From Alphaproteobacteria bacterium LSUCC0719 (GTDB lineage: Bacteria > Pseudomonadota > Alphaproteobacteria > Puniceispirillales > Puniceispirillaceae), in contig JBFPJN010000006.1 of assembly GCA_040839025.1 (NCBI GenBank), forward strand, positions 62,001 to 126,000: a stretch of 64,000 bases of DNA, written 5' to 3'. The stretch's first letter is position 1. Every line of letters starts with the position of its first letter. Shown here one piece after another: positions 42,837 through 52,110 of the stretch. Position numbers and translations under genes: made by a program. Below the pieces are notes generated by a model. It was not told where the DNA came from. It saw nothing but the letters and a program-made list of their open reading frames with translations, and did not search any database.

Positions 42837-44068
42837 CCGGCGTCTCCTGTGATGGGTAATCCGCTGCGAAGCATCTGCCGCCATTTCGCCAGCATCGCAC
42901 GCTCTTCCGGCTCGACCCAGATGACATTGCCGGGCGGCATCGCGTGGGAGGCGGCAACCTGCCAGTAGATGGCATCGACCTGCGCCATGATGTCAGCTTC
43001 GCTCTCCAGCACCACGCCTTTCGGTGGAAAGGCCATGCCATCCCATTGCGGCACCGCCGCATGGCACATCGAACAGCGTTCGGTTACAAGGTCAACTGCC
43101 GCCAGATGAAGCTCTATCCCTTCGCCATAACCCTGCTCCAAATAGGCGCTTTCATCATATTTCGGCGCACCGGCACGCGACAGCAGGACAGCCGCCACAA
43201 TCAGCGCCGCGGCAACACCCCATGTCCACCACGGTGCCGGATCGCCCTTGTGCTTGGTGTTGAAGAAATGCCGGATGACCGCGCCGACCACCAGCACCAG
43301 CGCCAGAATCACCCAGGCATAGTCGGTCGCGAAGACAGCCGGATAATGGCCACCGATCATCACAAAGATCACTGGCAGGGTCAGATAGTTGTTGTGAAGC
43401 GAGCGCTGCTTGCCCCGCCGCCCGAAGGCCGGGTCAGGGCTGTCACCGGCGACCAGCGCCGCAACAACCTTTTTCTGTCCGGGGATGATCACCATCGCGA
43501 CATTCGCCACCATGATGGTGCCGATGCTGACCCCGATCTGCACAAAGGCACCGCGGGCCGAAAAGATTTCGGTGTAAAGCCAGGCCAGCGCGACAATGAA
43601 GACAAAACCGGCAAGGGCCAGAACCCTGTCATCGCGGCCCAGCGGACTGCGGCACATCACATCATAGGCGACCCAGCTCGCGACAATGCCGCCGATGCTG
43701 AGAGCTATGGCCTGCCACGGGTCCAGATCGAGGATTTCAGGGTCGATCATATACAGGCCGGACCCGGCATAATAGATGATGGTGAGCAGAGCGAAACCGG
43801 ACAGCCAGGTGGTATAGGCCTCCCATTTGAACCAGGTCAGCTCATCCGGCATGCGGGCCGGCGCGACCAGATATTTCACCATGTTGTAAAAGCCGCCGCC
43901 ATGAACCTGCCAGGCCTGACCATGTGCCTCTTCGGGGAGCTGTTTGCCCGGCTTCAGGCTGAGATCGAGCGCGATGAAATAAAAGGATGAGCCGATCCAG
44001 GCAATGCCGGCCACAACATGCAGCCAACGCACCAGAAATTCCGACCACATCCACATATAGTCAATCAT
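42833..44068 (-). CDS. puuD: membrane urate hydroxylase with C-terminal cytochrome c
   Basis: 411 aa. N-terminal urate-oxidase membrane domain with about eight segments (WLHVVAGIAWIGSSFYFIALD near residue 15) and a C-terminal cytochrome c domain with heme motif CSMCH at residues 332-336 and an axial Met in SHAMPPGN near residue 377. PuuD oxidises urate to 5-hydroxyisourate and passes electrons to the respiratory chain instead of making peroxide. The heme domain faces the periplasm. It follows xdhC by 42 bp. Confidence 0.94.
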   Translation of the reverse strand: MIDYMWMWSEFLVRWLHVVAGIAWIGSSFYFIALDLSLKPGKQLPEEAHGQAWQVHGGGFYNMVKYLVAPARMPDELTWFKWEAYTTWLSGFALLTIIYYAGSGLYMIDPEILDLDPWQAIALSIGGIVASWVAYDVMCRSPLGRDDRVLALAGFVFIVALAWLYTEIFSARGAFVQIGVSIGTIMVANVAMVIIPGQKKVVAALVAGDSPDPAFGRRGKQRSLHNNYLTLPVIFVMIGGHYPAVFATDYAWVILALVLVVGAVIRHFFNTKHKGDPAPWWTWGVAAALIVAAVLLSRAGAPKYDESAYLEQGYGEGIELHLAAVDLVTERCSMCHAAVPQWDGMAFPPKGVVLESEADIMAQVDAIYWQVAASHAMPPGNVIWVEPEERAMLAKWRQMLRSGLPITGDAG

Positions 44069-44110
44069 TGGCTTCCCCTTCGCCAGATATCCGGCACCAG
44101 TGTGCCAGCC

Positions 44111-45073
44111 TCAACCGGTTTCGTCCAATTCCTGTTGCCAGACGGCGACCCCCGCCGCAATCGAAAGCGCCACACGCGCCGGATGTTTGCCGGTGATTGC
44201 CGACAGACCTACCGGACAGACAAGCCGGTCAAGACAATCCGGCGCGAGTCCCGCCTTGGCGAGACGTGAACGAAAGCGCGCCGCCTTGGTTGCCGACCCG
44301 ATCAGCCCGAGCCGCGCAAAGCCGGGGCCGGCCAGGATGCGGTGACACAGCGCCTCGTCAAGCGCATGGCTGTGCGTGATCACGAGGTGAATGGCGTCAC
44401 CGGGGGCGTGCGCCGCAATCACTGTCGGATCGGTCGCCACCACCCTTGTCGCCCCGTCCGGAATGTCGCCGGGAAACCGCGTCGTTGCAACATCCACCCA
44501 GTGCAGATCCAGTTGCAGAGCCACAAGATGCGGCGCCAGCGCCCGCCCGATATGCCCGGCCCCATAAAGGAATATCGGTCTTCCGGGCTGGATGACCGGC
44601 GCCACGAACACAGAGCCCCCAGAACCCGGCCCGATTGAGCCCGGCCCGATAGAACCCGGCCCGATTGCGGCGTCACCGGCATCGACAGGCGGCGCATTCC
44701 CGGCAAGCGGATGCGCCAGCCGGCGGCAGGTCGCCAGACCCGCCAGCACCGCATCCTCATCCTTGCCAAAGCGTTCAAGAAGCACCTTTACATGCCCCCC
44801 GCAGCATTGCCCCATATCGGGGCCAAGCGCCGCGCCGATGATCTGGCGCTGCCAGACTGTGGCCGGCGATGCCAGCATGGCACGGGCCTTTGCCATCACC
44901 TCGAACTCCAGGGTTCCGCCACCTATTGTCAGCCATATATCGGTGCCGGTGATCAGCATCATCGCCCCGGCTTCACGCGGGGCCGAACCCCGGACGCCGA
45001 CAAGGCTGGCCCGCACAACCCCGCCGTCGCGCGCGATCCGTTCGCGGGCCACCTCAATCCAGTTGCGCATCAC
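44111..45073 (-). CDS. xdhC: xanthine dehydrogenase accessory protein
   Basis: 320 aa. XdhC features: VGVRGSAPREAGAMMLIT near residue 25, IGGGTLEFE near residue 49, MGQCCGGHVKVLLE near residue 86, and the Rossmann part FLYGAGHIGRALAPHL near residue 168 ending in ITGKHPARVALSIAA. It binds and inserts sulfurated molybdenum cofactor into XdhB. The linker between domains holds a triplicated IGPGS repeat encoded by tandem 15-bp units (about 44623-44667). The start overlaps the xdhB stop by 4 bp. Confidence 0.94.
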   Translation of the reverse strand: MMRNWIEVARERIARDGGVVRASLVGVRGSAPREAGAMMLITGTDIWLTIGGGTLEFEVMAKARAMLASPATVWQRQIIGAALGPDMGQCCGGHVKVLLERFGKDEDAVLAGLATCRRLAHPLAGNAPPVDAGDAAIGPGSIGPGSIGPGSGGSVFVAPVIQPGRPIFLYGAGHIGRALAPHLVALQLDLHWVDVATTRFPGDIPDGATRVVATDPTVIAAHAPGDAIHLVITHSHALDEALCHRILAGPGFARLGLIGSATKAARFRSRLAKAGLAPDCLDRLVCPVGLSAITGKHPARVALSIAAGVAVWQQELDETG

Positions 45074-47406
45074 TCATCCCCAAGCGTGACCCCGGGACCA
45101 CCAAGCCGGCGCGCTGTCAGACAGACACGTTCCGGCGTGGCTGGCGCATCAAGCATCGGATAGGCACCGGATACGGACTCCAGCGCATGCGAAAGCGCCA
45201 TCAGGACCGAAATTGCCAGCATCAATGGCGGCTCCCCGACGGCCTTGGATTTGTGGATAGTGTCCTCGATGTTCTCGCCATCCTCGAACAGCGCCACATT
45301 GAACACAGGCGGGCGATCAGCACAGGCCGGGATCTTGTAGGTCGAGGGCGCGTGGGTGCGAAGCCGGCCACTGTCATCCCAGACAAGCTCTTCGGTTGTC
45401 AGCCAGCCTGCGCCCTGGACAAAGCCGCCTTCGATCTGGCCGATATCAATGGCCGGGTTTAGCGAGCGCCCCACATCATGCAGAATGTCGGTCCGCAGAA
45501 TCCGGTTCTCGCCGGTCAGCAGGTCGGTGGCAATTTCGGTCACCGCCGCCCCATAGGCATAATAGTAAAACGGGCGCCCACGGCTTCGTGTCTTGTCCCA
45601 ATGGATCTTGGGTGTCGCGTAAAAGCCTGTTGCCGACAGCGACACCCGCCCCAGGTAACAGGCCATTACCGCCTCGGCGAAAGACATTGTCGCGGTGCCG
45701 GCCTTCACCCGGCCATCGGCAAATGTCACCGATTCCGGCACGCATTGATGCTGTTCGGCAAGAAAGTCACGCATCCGCGATTTGATGGTATGGGCCGCCG
45801 TCTGGGCCGCCATGCCGTTCATGTCTGTTCCCGAAGATGCCGCCGTCGCCGAGGTATTGGGAACCTTGCCGGTATTGGTTGCGGTGATTTTCACCAAACC
45901 GAAATCAATCTGGAATTCATGCGCCACGATCTGGGCAATCTTGGTGTTCAGCCCCTGGCCCATCTCGGTGCCACCATGATTGAGATGCACCGACCCGTCG
46001 CTATAGACATGAACCAGCGCCCCTGCCTGGTTCAGAAAGGTCGTGTTGAAGGAAATGCCGAACTTTACCGGCGTCAGCGCGATGCCACGCCGGATCATGC
46101 CGCCGGACCGGTTGAACGCCTCAATATCGGCCCGGCGCGCGGCATAGTCGGCATCTGCGGCAAGCCGGGGCACGATGTCCTGAAGGATGCAGTCCTCGAC
46201 AGGCTGGCCATAGGGGGTGTGCCCCTTGCTTTCAGGGGCACTGAATTTATGCGGGTAGAAATTGCGCTGCCGGACAGTCAGCGGGTCAAGTCCGAGATGA
46301 TGCGCCACCTGATCAATCACGCGCTCGATCCCGACCATGCCCTGCGGACCACCAAACCCGCGGAATGCCGTGTTTGACTGGGTATGTGTGCGGCACCGGT
46401 GCGAGACAACCCGCATATGCGGGATGTGATAGGCATTGTCGGCATGGCACATTGCGCGCGCCGCGATCGCCTCGGACAGATCCCATGACATGCCGCACCG
46501 AAGCGCCTGCTCGAACAGCACCGCATGGATCCGCCCCCCGGAGTCGAACCCGACATCGTAATCAATCCGAAAATCATGCCGCTTGCCGGTCAGCATGAAA
46601 TCATCATCCCGGTCATAAACCGTCTTCGCCGGCCGGCCACAATGCCGCGCCGCCAGCGCCGCCAGCAATGCCGGCAGATTGCCCTGGCTTTCCTTGCCCC
46701 CGAAAGCACCGCCCATACGCCGCGTTTCGACAGTCACAGCATGATTTGGCATACCAAGACAGTCGGCGACCTTGTGCTGGATTTCCGAGGGGTGCTGGCT
46801 CGAGCAATGAAGAACCATGTCGCCGTCCTCGCCGGGTATTGCCAGCGCCGCCTGTCCTTCAAGATAGAAATGCTCCTGCCCGCCAATCTCGATACGTCCG
46901 GACAGACGCAATGGCGCGCTGGCCAGCGCATCGTCCGGGGTGCCGGACTCCATTGTCACCGACGGGCCAAGCCATGATCTGGCCCGCATGGCATCATCAA
47001 TGGTCAGCACGGCCGGAAGCGGGTCATAGTCAATTTTCGCCAGCGCCAGCGCGTCGCGCGCCGCACGCATATTGTCTGCCACGATGGCAAATACCGCCTG
47101 GCCGACATAGCTGACCACATCCTCGGCAAGGATGGGATCATCACCATAGACCGGGCTGCAGTCATTGCGCCCCGGAATGTCGGCATGGGTCAGAACCGCC
47201 ACCACGCCATCCGCCGCCGCGACCGCCGACAGATCGACATTGACCAGTTTGGCATGGGCGTGCGGGCTCTGCCCTACCAACACCACCAGCGTGTCTTCGG
47301 GAACACGGATGTCATCAACATAGACTGCCGTTCCCGAGACATGTTTATGGGCACTGTCATGTTCACGCGGTGTCCGGATATCACCGGCGATGCCCCGGCC
47401 AGCCAT
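45070..47406 (-). CDS. xdhB: xanthine dehydrogenase molybdenum-binding subunit
   Basis: 778 aa, usual XdhB length. It contains HVSGTAVYVDDI near residue 22, the molybdopterin/active-site segments RRMGGAFGGKES near residue 207, FRGFGGPQGM near residue 325 and the C-terminal SKAVGEPPLMLAISV with the catalytic Glu near residue 730. With XdhA it oxidises hypoxanthine and xanthine to urate in the cytoplasm. TAATG overlap with xdhA, ATGA overlap with xdhC. Confidence 0.95.
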   Translation of the reverse strand: MAGRGIAGDIRTPREHDSAHKHVSGTAVYVDDIRVPEDTLVVLVGQSPHAHAKLVNVDLSAVAAADGVVAVLTHADIPGRNDCSPVYGDDPILAEDVVSYVGQAVFAIVADNMRAARDALALAKIDYDPLPAVLTIDDAMRARSWLGPSVTMESGTPDDALASAPLRLSGRIEIGGQEHFYLEGQAALAIPGEDGDMVLHCSSQHPSEIQHKVADCLGMPNHAVTVETRRMGGAFGGKESQGNLPALLAALAARHCGRPAKTVYDRDDDFMLTGKRHDFRIDYDVGFDSGGRIHAVLFEQALRCGMSWDLSEAIAARAMCHADNAYHIPHMRVVSHRCRTHTQSNTAFRGFGGPQGMVGIERVIDQVAHHLGLDPLTVRQRNFYPHKFSAPESKGHTPYGQPVEDCILQDIVPRLAADADYAARRADIEAFNRSGGMIRRGIALTPVKFGISFNTTFLNQAGALVHVYSDGSVHLNHGGTEMGQGLNTKIAQIVAHEFQIDFGLVKITATNTGKVPNTSATAASSGTDMNGMAAQTAAHTIKSRMRDFLAEQHQCVPESVTFADGRVKAGTATMSFAEAVMACYLGRVSLSATGFYATPKIHWDKTRSRGRPFYYYAYGAAVTEIATDLLTGENRILRTDILHDVGRSLNPAIDIGQIEGGFVQGAGWLTTEELVWDDSGRLRTHAPSTYKIPACADRPPVFNVALFEDGENIEDTIHKSKAVGEPPLMLAISVLMALSHALESVSGAYPMLDAPATPERVCLTARRLGGPGVTLGDE

Positions 47407-48905
47407 TACCGTACCTCCGTGGGCGCAACGTCATACAGATCACCGGCGGTCAGTCCGGCACCGGTCAGGCGCGGCACTGCCGCACCGGTGACATCAAGCC
47501 CGTATTTCAGCAGCAGATTGGCCGCCACCTGAAGCCGGTAATCGGCAGAGGCGCGCATATCGGTAATCGGCGTGAAATCCGCGCTCAGGGCAGCGGCGGC
47601 GGCCTCGAAGGCAGGCAGTTCGACCGCCGCGCCGGTCAACACCGTTTCTGCGGCGGTGGCGCGTTTCGGCGTCGCCGCCATCCCGCCAAAGGCAAGTCGC
47701 GCCGAAGTGATCCGCCCTTCGGCTATGGTCAGGGTGAACGCGCCCAGAACAGCGGAAATATCCTGGTCGAACCGTTTCGAAATCTTGTAGGCCCGGAAAA
47801 GCGGGGACGGCGCTACCGGCAGCAGCACAGCCGACACGAATTCATCCGCCCGGCGATCCTGACGACCATAATCAATGAAGAAGGATTCCAGCGGCAGCCG
47901 GCGGTTCGAGGCTGGACCAGCCAGCTCGATTTCAGCAGCAAGCGCGATCAGCATCGGCGGCAGGTCGCCAATCGGCGACCCGTTGGCGATATTGCCGCAG
48001 ACCGTTCCGCTGGCCCGGACCTGCGTCGACCCGAAACGCCGCATTACCTCGGCCAGATCGGGACGTCCTTCGGCAAGCGTTGCCATCGCGGCTTCATGCG
48101 TTACTGCCGGGCCAATGCGCCAATGCGCGCCGCTTCGCTCAACCCTGTCGAATCCCTTGACCCGCCCGGTCCAGATCATGTCCGGCAGATGACGGTTCTG
48201 CTTTGTTACCCATAGCCCGACATCGGTCGCCCCCGACACAATCGTCGCCTCCGGCGCGTTGGCAAAACTCTGCACGAAACCGTCAAGGCTTGTCGGGGCG
48301 GTAAAGCTGCGCCGACCGTCACTCAGGCGCACAGTCTCGTCATGCGCGATGCCGGCCATCAGACCGGCCTCTGTTTTGCGCCGCTGACGTTCGAATTCCG
48401 GCGGAATGTCCCTTACCTCCAGCGCCGCGGCGGCATCGACAATGGGGCGATAGCCCGTACACCGGCACAGATTGCCGGCAAGTGTCGTATCAATGTCGGC
48501 TGGCGCCAGACCATCGCCATTGCACCAGGCGGCAAACAGCGACATGACAAATCCCGGCGTGCAGAACCCGCATTGTGAGGCATGATGGTCGACCATTGCC
48601 TTCTGGCAGGGATGCAGTGCGCCATCATCACCGCCCTGCAGCCCCTCGATCGTTGTTACCGATGCGCCTTCCAGCATGCCCATGAATTGAATACAGGCAT
48701 TGACCGGATGCCAGCGCATTCCGCCATCGCCCTGCCGCCGGGCCACCACCACCGTACAGGCACCGCAATCGCCCTCGCCGCACCCCTCCTTCGAGCCTGT
48801 CAGACGTTTTGTCTGGCGAAGCCAGTTCAGCAGCGTCGTGTCCCCCGCGAGGCCGCTGACCTGTTCGATCCGGTTGTTGAGAACGAATGTGATCCTGTCA
48901 CGCAT
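47406..48905 (-). CDS. xdhA: xanthine dehydrogenase iron-sulfur/FAD subunit
   Basis: 499 aa. Plant-type [2Fe-2S] site GSKEGCGEGDCGACTVV near residue 37, second cluster site CGFCTPGFVMSL near residue 112 and NLCRCTGYRPI near residue 146, then an FAD domain from about residue 190 (VSGATDVGLWVTKQ near residue 220; GNIANGSPIGDLPP near residue 302). It transfers electrons from the molybdenum subunit to NAD. It follows the HIU hydrolase gene after 23 bp and overlaps xdhB by 1 bp. Confidence 0.95.
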   Translation of the reverse strand: MRDRITFVLNNRIEQVSGLAGDTTLLNWLRQTKRLTGSKEGCGEGDCGACTVVVARRQGDGGMRWHPVNACIQFMGMLEGASVTTIEGLQGGDDGALHPCQKAMVDHHASQCGFCTPGFVMSLFAAWCNGDGLAPADIDTTLAGNLCRCTGYRPIVDAAAALEVRDIPPEFERQRRKTEAGLMAGIAHDETVRLSDGRRSFTAPTSLDGFVQSFANAPEATIVSGATDVGLWVTKQNRHLPDMIWTGRVKGFDRVERSGAHWRIGPAVTHEAAMATLAEGRPDLAEVMRRFGSTQVRASGTVCGNIANGSPIGDLPPMLIALAAEIELAGPASNRRLPLESFFIDYGRQDRRADEFVSAVLLPVAPSPLFRAYKISKRFDQDISAVLGAFTLTIAEGRITSARLAFGGMAATPKRATAAETVLTGAAVELPAFEAAAAALSADFTPITDMRASADYRLQVAANLLLKYGLDVTGAAVPRLTGAGLTAGDLYDVAPTEVR

Positions 48906-48928
48906 CGTCGTGCCAACCCCGCCCCGCG

Positions 48929-49282
48929 TCAGCTTCCGCGATAGGTCGAATAGCCGTAGGGCGACAGCAGCAGCGGCACATGATAGTGCTGGTCCGGCCG
49001 ATCGATCCCGAAGGCAATGACGATGTCATCGAGAAAGGGCACCTCGGGAAGCGCTGTGCCGCTGGCCCGCAGATAGGCACCGGCATGAAACACCAGCTGA
49101 TACCGTCCGGCAGCAAGGCCCGCCCCCTCGAGAAGCGGGCCGTCAACCCGTCCATCCTCATTTGTCGTCACCGAGGCAAGAAGCCGGCGCGTTTCGCCGT
49201 CAACCCCATAGAGATCAATTTGCAGGCCGGCGGCCGGACGGCCCGCAGCGGTGTCGAGAACATGCGTTGTCAGCCTGCCCAT
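48929..49282 (-). CDS. uraH: 5-hydroxyisourate hydrolase
   Basis: 117 aa transthyretin-like protein. Starts with [20 protein letters not shown] (the His of the active site) and ends with the diagnostic YRGS tetrapeptide; [18 protein letters not shown] near the C-terminus carries further catalytic residues. It hydrolyses the PuuD product to OHCU. First gene of the minus-strand purine operon, divergent from the OHCU decarboxylase gene over 136 bp. Confidence 0.95.
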   Translation of the reverse strand: MGRLTTHVLDTAAGRPAAGLQIDLYGVDGETRRLLASVTTNEDGRVDGPLLEGAGLAAGRYQLVFHAGAYLRASGTALPEVPFLDDIVIAFGIDRPDQHYHVPLLLSPYGYSTYRGS

Positions 49283-49418
49283 GGCGGGTCACCCTTTCGC
49301 GCTCATCATCTGCCCAGAACAGGCCAAGAGTGCCAATTAAAGATTGAAGACGCAAACAAATTTGACCAACATTCAGGACCGGATCTGCCCCGGAATTCAC
49401 CCCTGCAACGGACAGCAC

Positions 49419-49946
49419 ATGATGACGGACCCGTCTTTCACAATCCCCCCTGACAGTCTGAATGAAGCCGATTTCATGACAGCATTCGGCGGCATCTATG
49501 AACATTCACCCTGGGTGGCGGCCACAATATGGTCCCAGGGGCTGGGGCCCGATGACAGGCAATTGGCGCATTTTGCCCGGCGCATGCAAACCATCGTTGA
49601 TGCGGCCGGGCATGACAGCCAGATGGCACTTCTTTGTGCGCATCCCGAACTGGCCGGCAAGCTGGCCATTGCAGGCGGGTTGACGGCGGAGTCCAGCGCC
49701 GAACAGGCGGGGGCCGGTCTTGACAGCTGCACACCGGATGAATTCGCCAGATTTTCCAGCCTCAATGACCGCTATTCGGACAGCTTCGGCCATCCCTTCA
49801 TCATCGCGGTGCGGGGCCTTGACCGGGCCGCCATCCTGTCGGCCTTCGAGGCGCGGATCGACAACGACCCGGAAACCGAATTCGCCACCGCGCTGGCCGA
49901 GGTTCACAAGATTGCACGGCTTCGCCTTGAACTGCTCTGCCAGTGA
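49419..49946 (+). CDS. uraD: OHCU decarboxylase
   Basis: 175 aa from ATG 49419 (a second ATG follows directly). UraD features: LNEADFMTAFGGIYEHSPWVA near residue 13 with the catalytic His, LCAHPELAGKLA near residue 74, EQAGAGLDSCTPDEFARFSSLNDRY near residue 93 and FGHPFIIAVRG near residue 122. It decarboxylates OHCU to S-allantoin. It is divergent from uraH, so the shared 136-bp interval probably contains both promoters. Confidence 0.93.
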   Translation: MMTDPSFTIPPDSLNEADFMTAFGGIYEHSPWVAATIWSQGLGPDDRQLAHFARRMQTIVDAAGHDSQMALLCAHPELAGKLAIAGGLTAESSAEQAGAGLDSCTPDEFARFSSLNDRYSDSFGHPFIIAVRGLDRAAILSAFEARIDNDPETEFATALAEVHKIARLRLELLCQ

Positions 49947-50057
49947 CATGTGCCACAGCTGTTTTCACCGCAGCTATATCCAACATGGGGGCTGTGCTAT
50001 TGTGAGACCCACCGGCAGATGTAGGTTCAGCACGGGATTTTTTGGGGGAGACACGCC

Positions 50058-51506
50058 ATGAATGAAATGCGGCTCGGCGATCTTGCAACACAGTTTGCCG
50101 GTATTTGCGGCGCGGCGCATGTGCAGCGCGGCGACAGCATCGAGAAACGCTATCAGAGTGACTGGCTTGGCACCAAGGAATCGGCGCCGGCAATCGTCGT
50201 GCGTCCCGGCAAGACGGCCGAGGTCGCGGCGGTGATGAAACTGTGCGCCGAAACCCGCACGCCGGTGATCCCGTTCGGCGGCAATTCCGGGCTTGCCGGC
50301 GGCACCGTGGCGCGTGCCGAGGACCAGATCGTGCTGCTGTCGCTGGAGCGGATGAACAGGGTTCGCAAGATCGACAGGGCGGGCATGTATATGGTCGCCG
50401 AGGCCGGATGTATCATCCAGAACCTGCATCAGGCTGTCGAGGCCGAGGGGTTGATGTTTCCGCTTGTCTTCGGGGCCAAGGGAACGGCACAGATCGGTGG
50501 CGCGCTGGGCACCAATGCCGGGGGGTTGAACGTCATCCGTCATGGCAGCGCCCGCGCCCTGTGCATGGGGCTGGAGGTGGTGACGGCGTCAGGCGAGGTG
50601 ATGGACCTGCTGCCGGCGCTGAAGAAGAACAATACCGGCTATGATCTGGTCAATCTGATGGTCGGCTCGGAAGGCACGCTCGGCATCATCACCGCGGCCA
50701 GCCTGAAGCTGGTGCCGCCACCGCTGGCGCAGGCGACCGCGATGGTCAAGGTCCGCGACGTCGAGGCGGCGCTGGAACTGATGAACATGACCCAGGCCCG
50801 CACCGGCGGCCGGATCGAGGCGTTCGAACTGATCGGGCGGCTGATGTATGAATTGCCGGTGAAATATCTCGACCATGTCACCGCCCCGTTTGACGAGGCA
50901 CCGGATCTGGCGGTGCTGATGGAGATCGGCGCGGCAACGAAGGAAGACGCCGAGATCGGCGCCGATGGCACGGTGGCGCTGGAGGCCCAGCTTGAAGGCA
51001 TCCTTGCCGATGCGTTAGAGGCCGAACTGATCCATGATGCGGTGATCGCGCGGTCCGCGGCGCAGCGGCTGAATTTCTGGGCCCTGCGCGAAGGCACGCT
51101 GGATGCGATGCAGAAACATGGCAACTGGGTGTTGAACGATATCAGCTTTCAGGTGTCGGACCTGCCGGGGGCGATCGCCGATATGGAGGCCGCCTTTGCC
51201 GCCATCGCGCCGGGGCCGTTCTGCGTTGCCTTTGGCCATATGGGCGACGGCAATCTTCACATCAATGCCCGCCCCTATGACCGCGACCCGTCGGAACACC
51301 CGGACGAGGCAAAAGCGATCAAGGATGCGGTGCGGGATACGGTGATCAAATGGCGCGGGTCGATCAGCGCCGAACACGGGATCGGCACCGACAAGCAGCA
51401 GGACATGAAAATGCTGAAGGACCCGGTGGCCTATGAGATGATGAAGGCGATCAAGGCGGCGCTCGACCCGCATAATCTGCTGAACCCCGGCAAGGTGCTG
51501 ATGTAG
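50058..51506 (+). CDS. FAD-linked D-2-hydroxyacid dehydrogenase (GlcD/D-lactate/D-2-hydroxyglutarate type)
   Basis: 482 aa. PCMH-type FAD domain with PVIPFGGNSGLAGGTV near residue 70 and GAKGTAQIGGALGTNAGG near residue 140; C-terminal FAD-oxidase domain with the metal-binding HMGDGNLHIN near residue 395 and the terminal SAEHGIGTDKQQDMK and DPHNLLNPGKVL. It oxidises a D-2-hydroxyacid, with electrons to a quinone or ETF. A GGGGGAG site precedes the start. Glycolate or D-2-hydroxyglutarate could be relevant downstream of glyoxylate from purines, but substrate is not determined. Confidence 0.88.
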   Translation: MNEMRLGDLATQFAGICGAAHVQRGDSIEKRYQSDWLGTKESAPAIVVRPGKTAEVAAVMKLCAETRTPVIPFGGNSGLAGGTVARAEDQIVLLSLERMNRVRKIDRAGMYMVAEAGCIIQNLHQAVEAEGLMFPLVFGAKGTAQIGGALGTNAGGLNVIRHGSARALCMGLEVVTASGEVMDLLPALKKNNTGYDLVNLMVGSEGTLGIITAASLKLVPPPLAQATAMVKVRDVEAALELMNMTQARTGGRIEAFELIGRLMYELPVKYLDHVTAPFDEAPDLAVLMEIGAATKEDAEIGADGTVALEAQLEGILADALEAELIHDAVIARSAAQRLNFWALREGTLDAMQKHGNWVLNDISFQVSDLPGAIADMEAAFAAIAPGPFCVAFGHMGDGNLHINARPYDRDPSEHPDEAKAIKDAVRDTVIKWRGSISAEHGIGTDKQQDMKMLKDPVAYEMMKAIKAALDPHNLLNPGKVLM

Positions 51507-51516
51507 GAACCCCGCC

Positions 51517-51933
51517 TCACACCCAGCTGTGGAGGCCGATGCTGTTGCCCTCGCTGTCGCCGACGATGGCGATGAACCCCATCTCGCCGATCGACTGTTT
51601 TTCGACATAGACCTTGCTGCCGCGGGCGGTGGCGCGCGCCGCCGCGGTGGCGCAGTCATCGACGCTGAAATAGACAAGCGTGCCGTGAAGCTCCGGCGGG
51701 CGCATCGGGTGCCGGACGAGCGCGCCGGGCGCGCCGGGGGCATCCTCACCGGCATTCTGATCGGTATCAAAAAAAACCATCTCCATGCCGGCATCCGGCC
51801 CTTCACCTGCCACCGGCGCGGCGCTGAAGCCGGCCCCGACGACATCTTCATAGAAATCCTTCGCACGGTCCATCTCGGCGACATAGATCTCGAACCAGCC
51901 GACCGGGTTTGCCAGCCTCTGTCTGTCGGTCAT
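51517..51933 (-). CDS. VOC-family (glyoxalase-like) protein
   Basis: 138 aa single VOC domain with the typical start NPVGWFEIYVAEMDRAKDFYEDVVG near residue 9, GTLVYFSVDDC in the middle and the C-terminal GFIAIVGDSEGNSIGLHSW, which supplies the metal-ligand type Glu/His positions. Small VOC proteins of this type serve as isomerases, resistance factors or have unknown roles. Convergent with the FAD dehydrogenase, 10 bp apart. A 17-bp tandem duplication (51942-51975) lies just upstream of its start. Confidence 0.82.
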   Translation of the reverse strand: MTDRQRLANPVGWFEIYVAEMDRAKDFYEDVVGAGFSAAPVAGEGPDAGMEMVFFDTDQNAGEDAPGAPGALVRHPMRPPELHGTLVYFSVDDCATAAARATARGSKVYVEKQSIGEMGFIAIVGDSEGNSIGLHSWV

Positions 51934-51941
51934 TGTCCGTC

Positions 51942-51975
51942 CTTTCTGTCTGTCATGTCTTTCTGTCTGTCATGT
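51942..51975. repeat. 17-bp tandem duplication upstream of the VOC gene
   Basis: CTTTCTGTCTGTCATGT is present twice, perfectly, immediately upstream of the VOC start on the minus strand, where it forms part of the leader. Confidence 0.8.
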
Positions 51976-52042
51976 CAGGCGGTCAGGCTAGGGCCGGTCA
52001 ATAATTCGCCGCAAGGCGGAGGGCGGATTTGGTGCGGGCATG

Positions 52043-52083
52043 AAAAAAGGCCGCCCGGCGGCTGGCGCGGGACGGCCCTTTCG
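52043..52083 (-). terminator. terminator of the mmsA transcript
   Basis: Read on the minus strand the sequence is AAAGGGCCGTCCCG, a GC-rich loop region, then CGGGCGGCC followed by six T. The arms pair with one mismatch or bulge. It lies about 30 bp after the mmsA stop. Confidence 0.8.
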
Positions 52084-52110
52084 ATGATGCCGAACAGGAA
52101 GGTCAGATGA

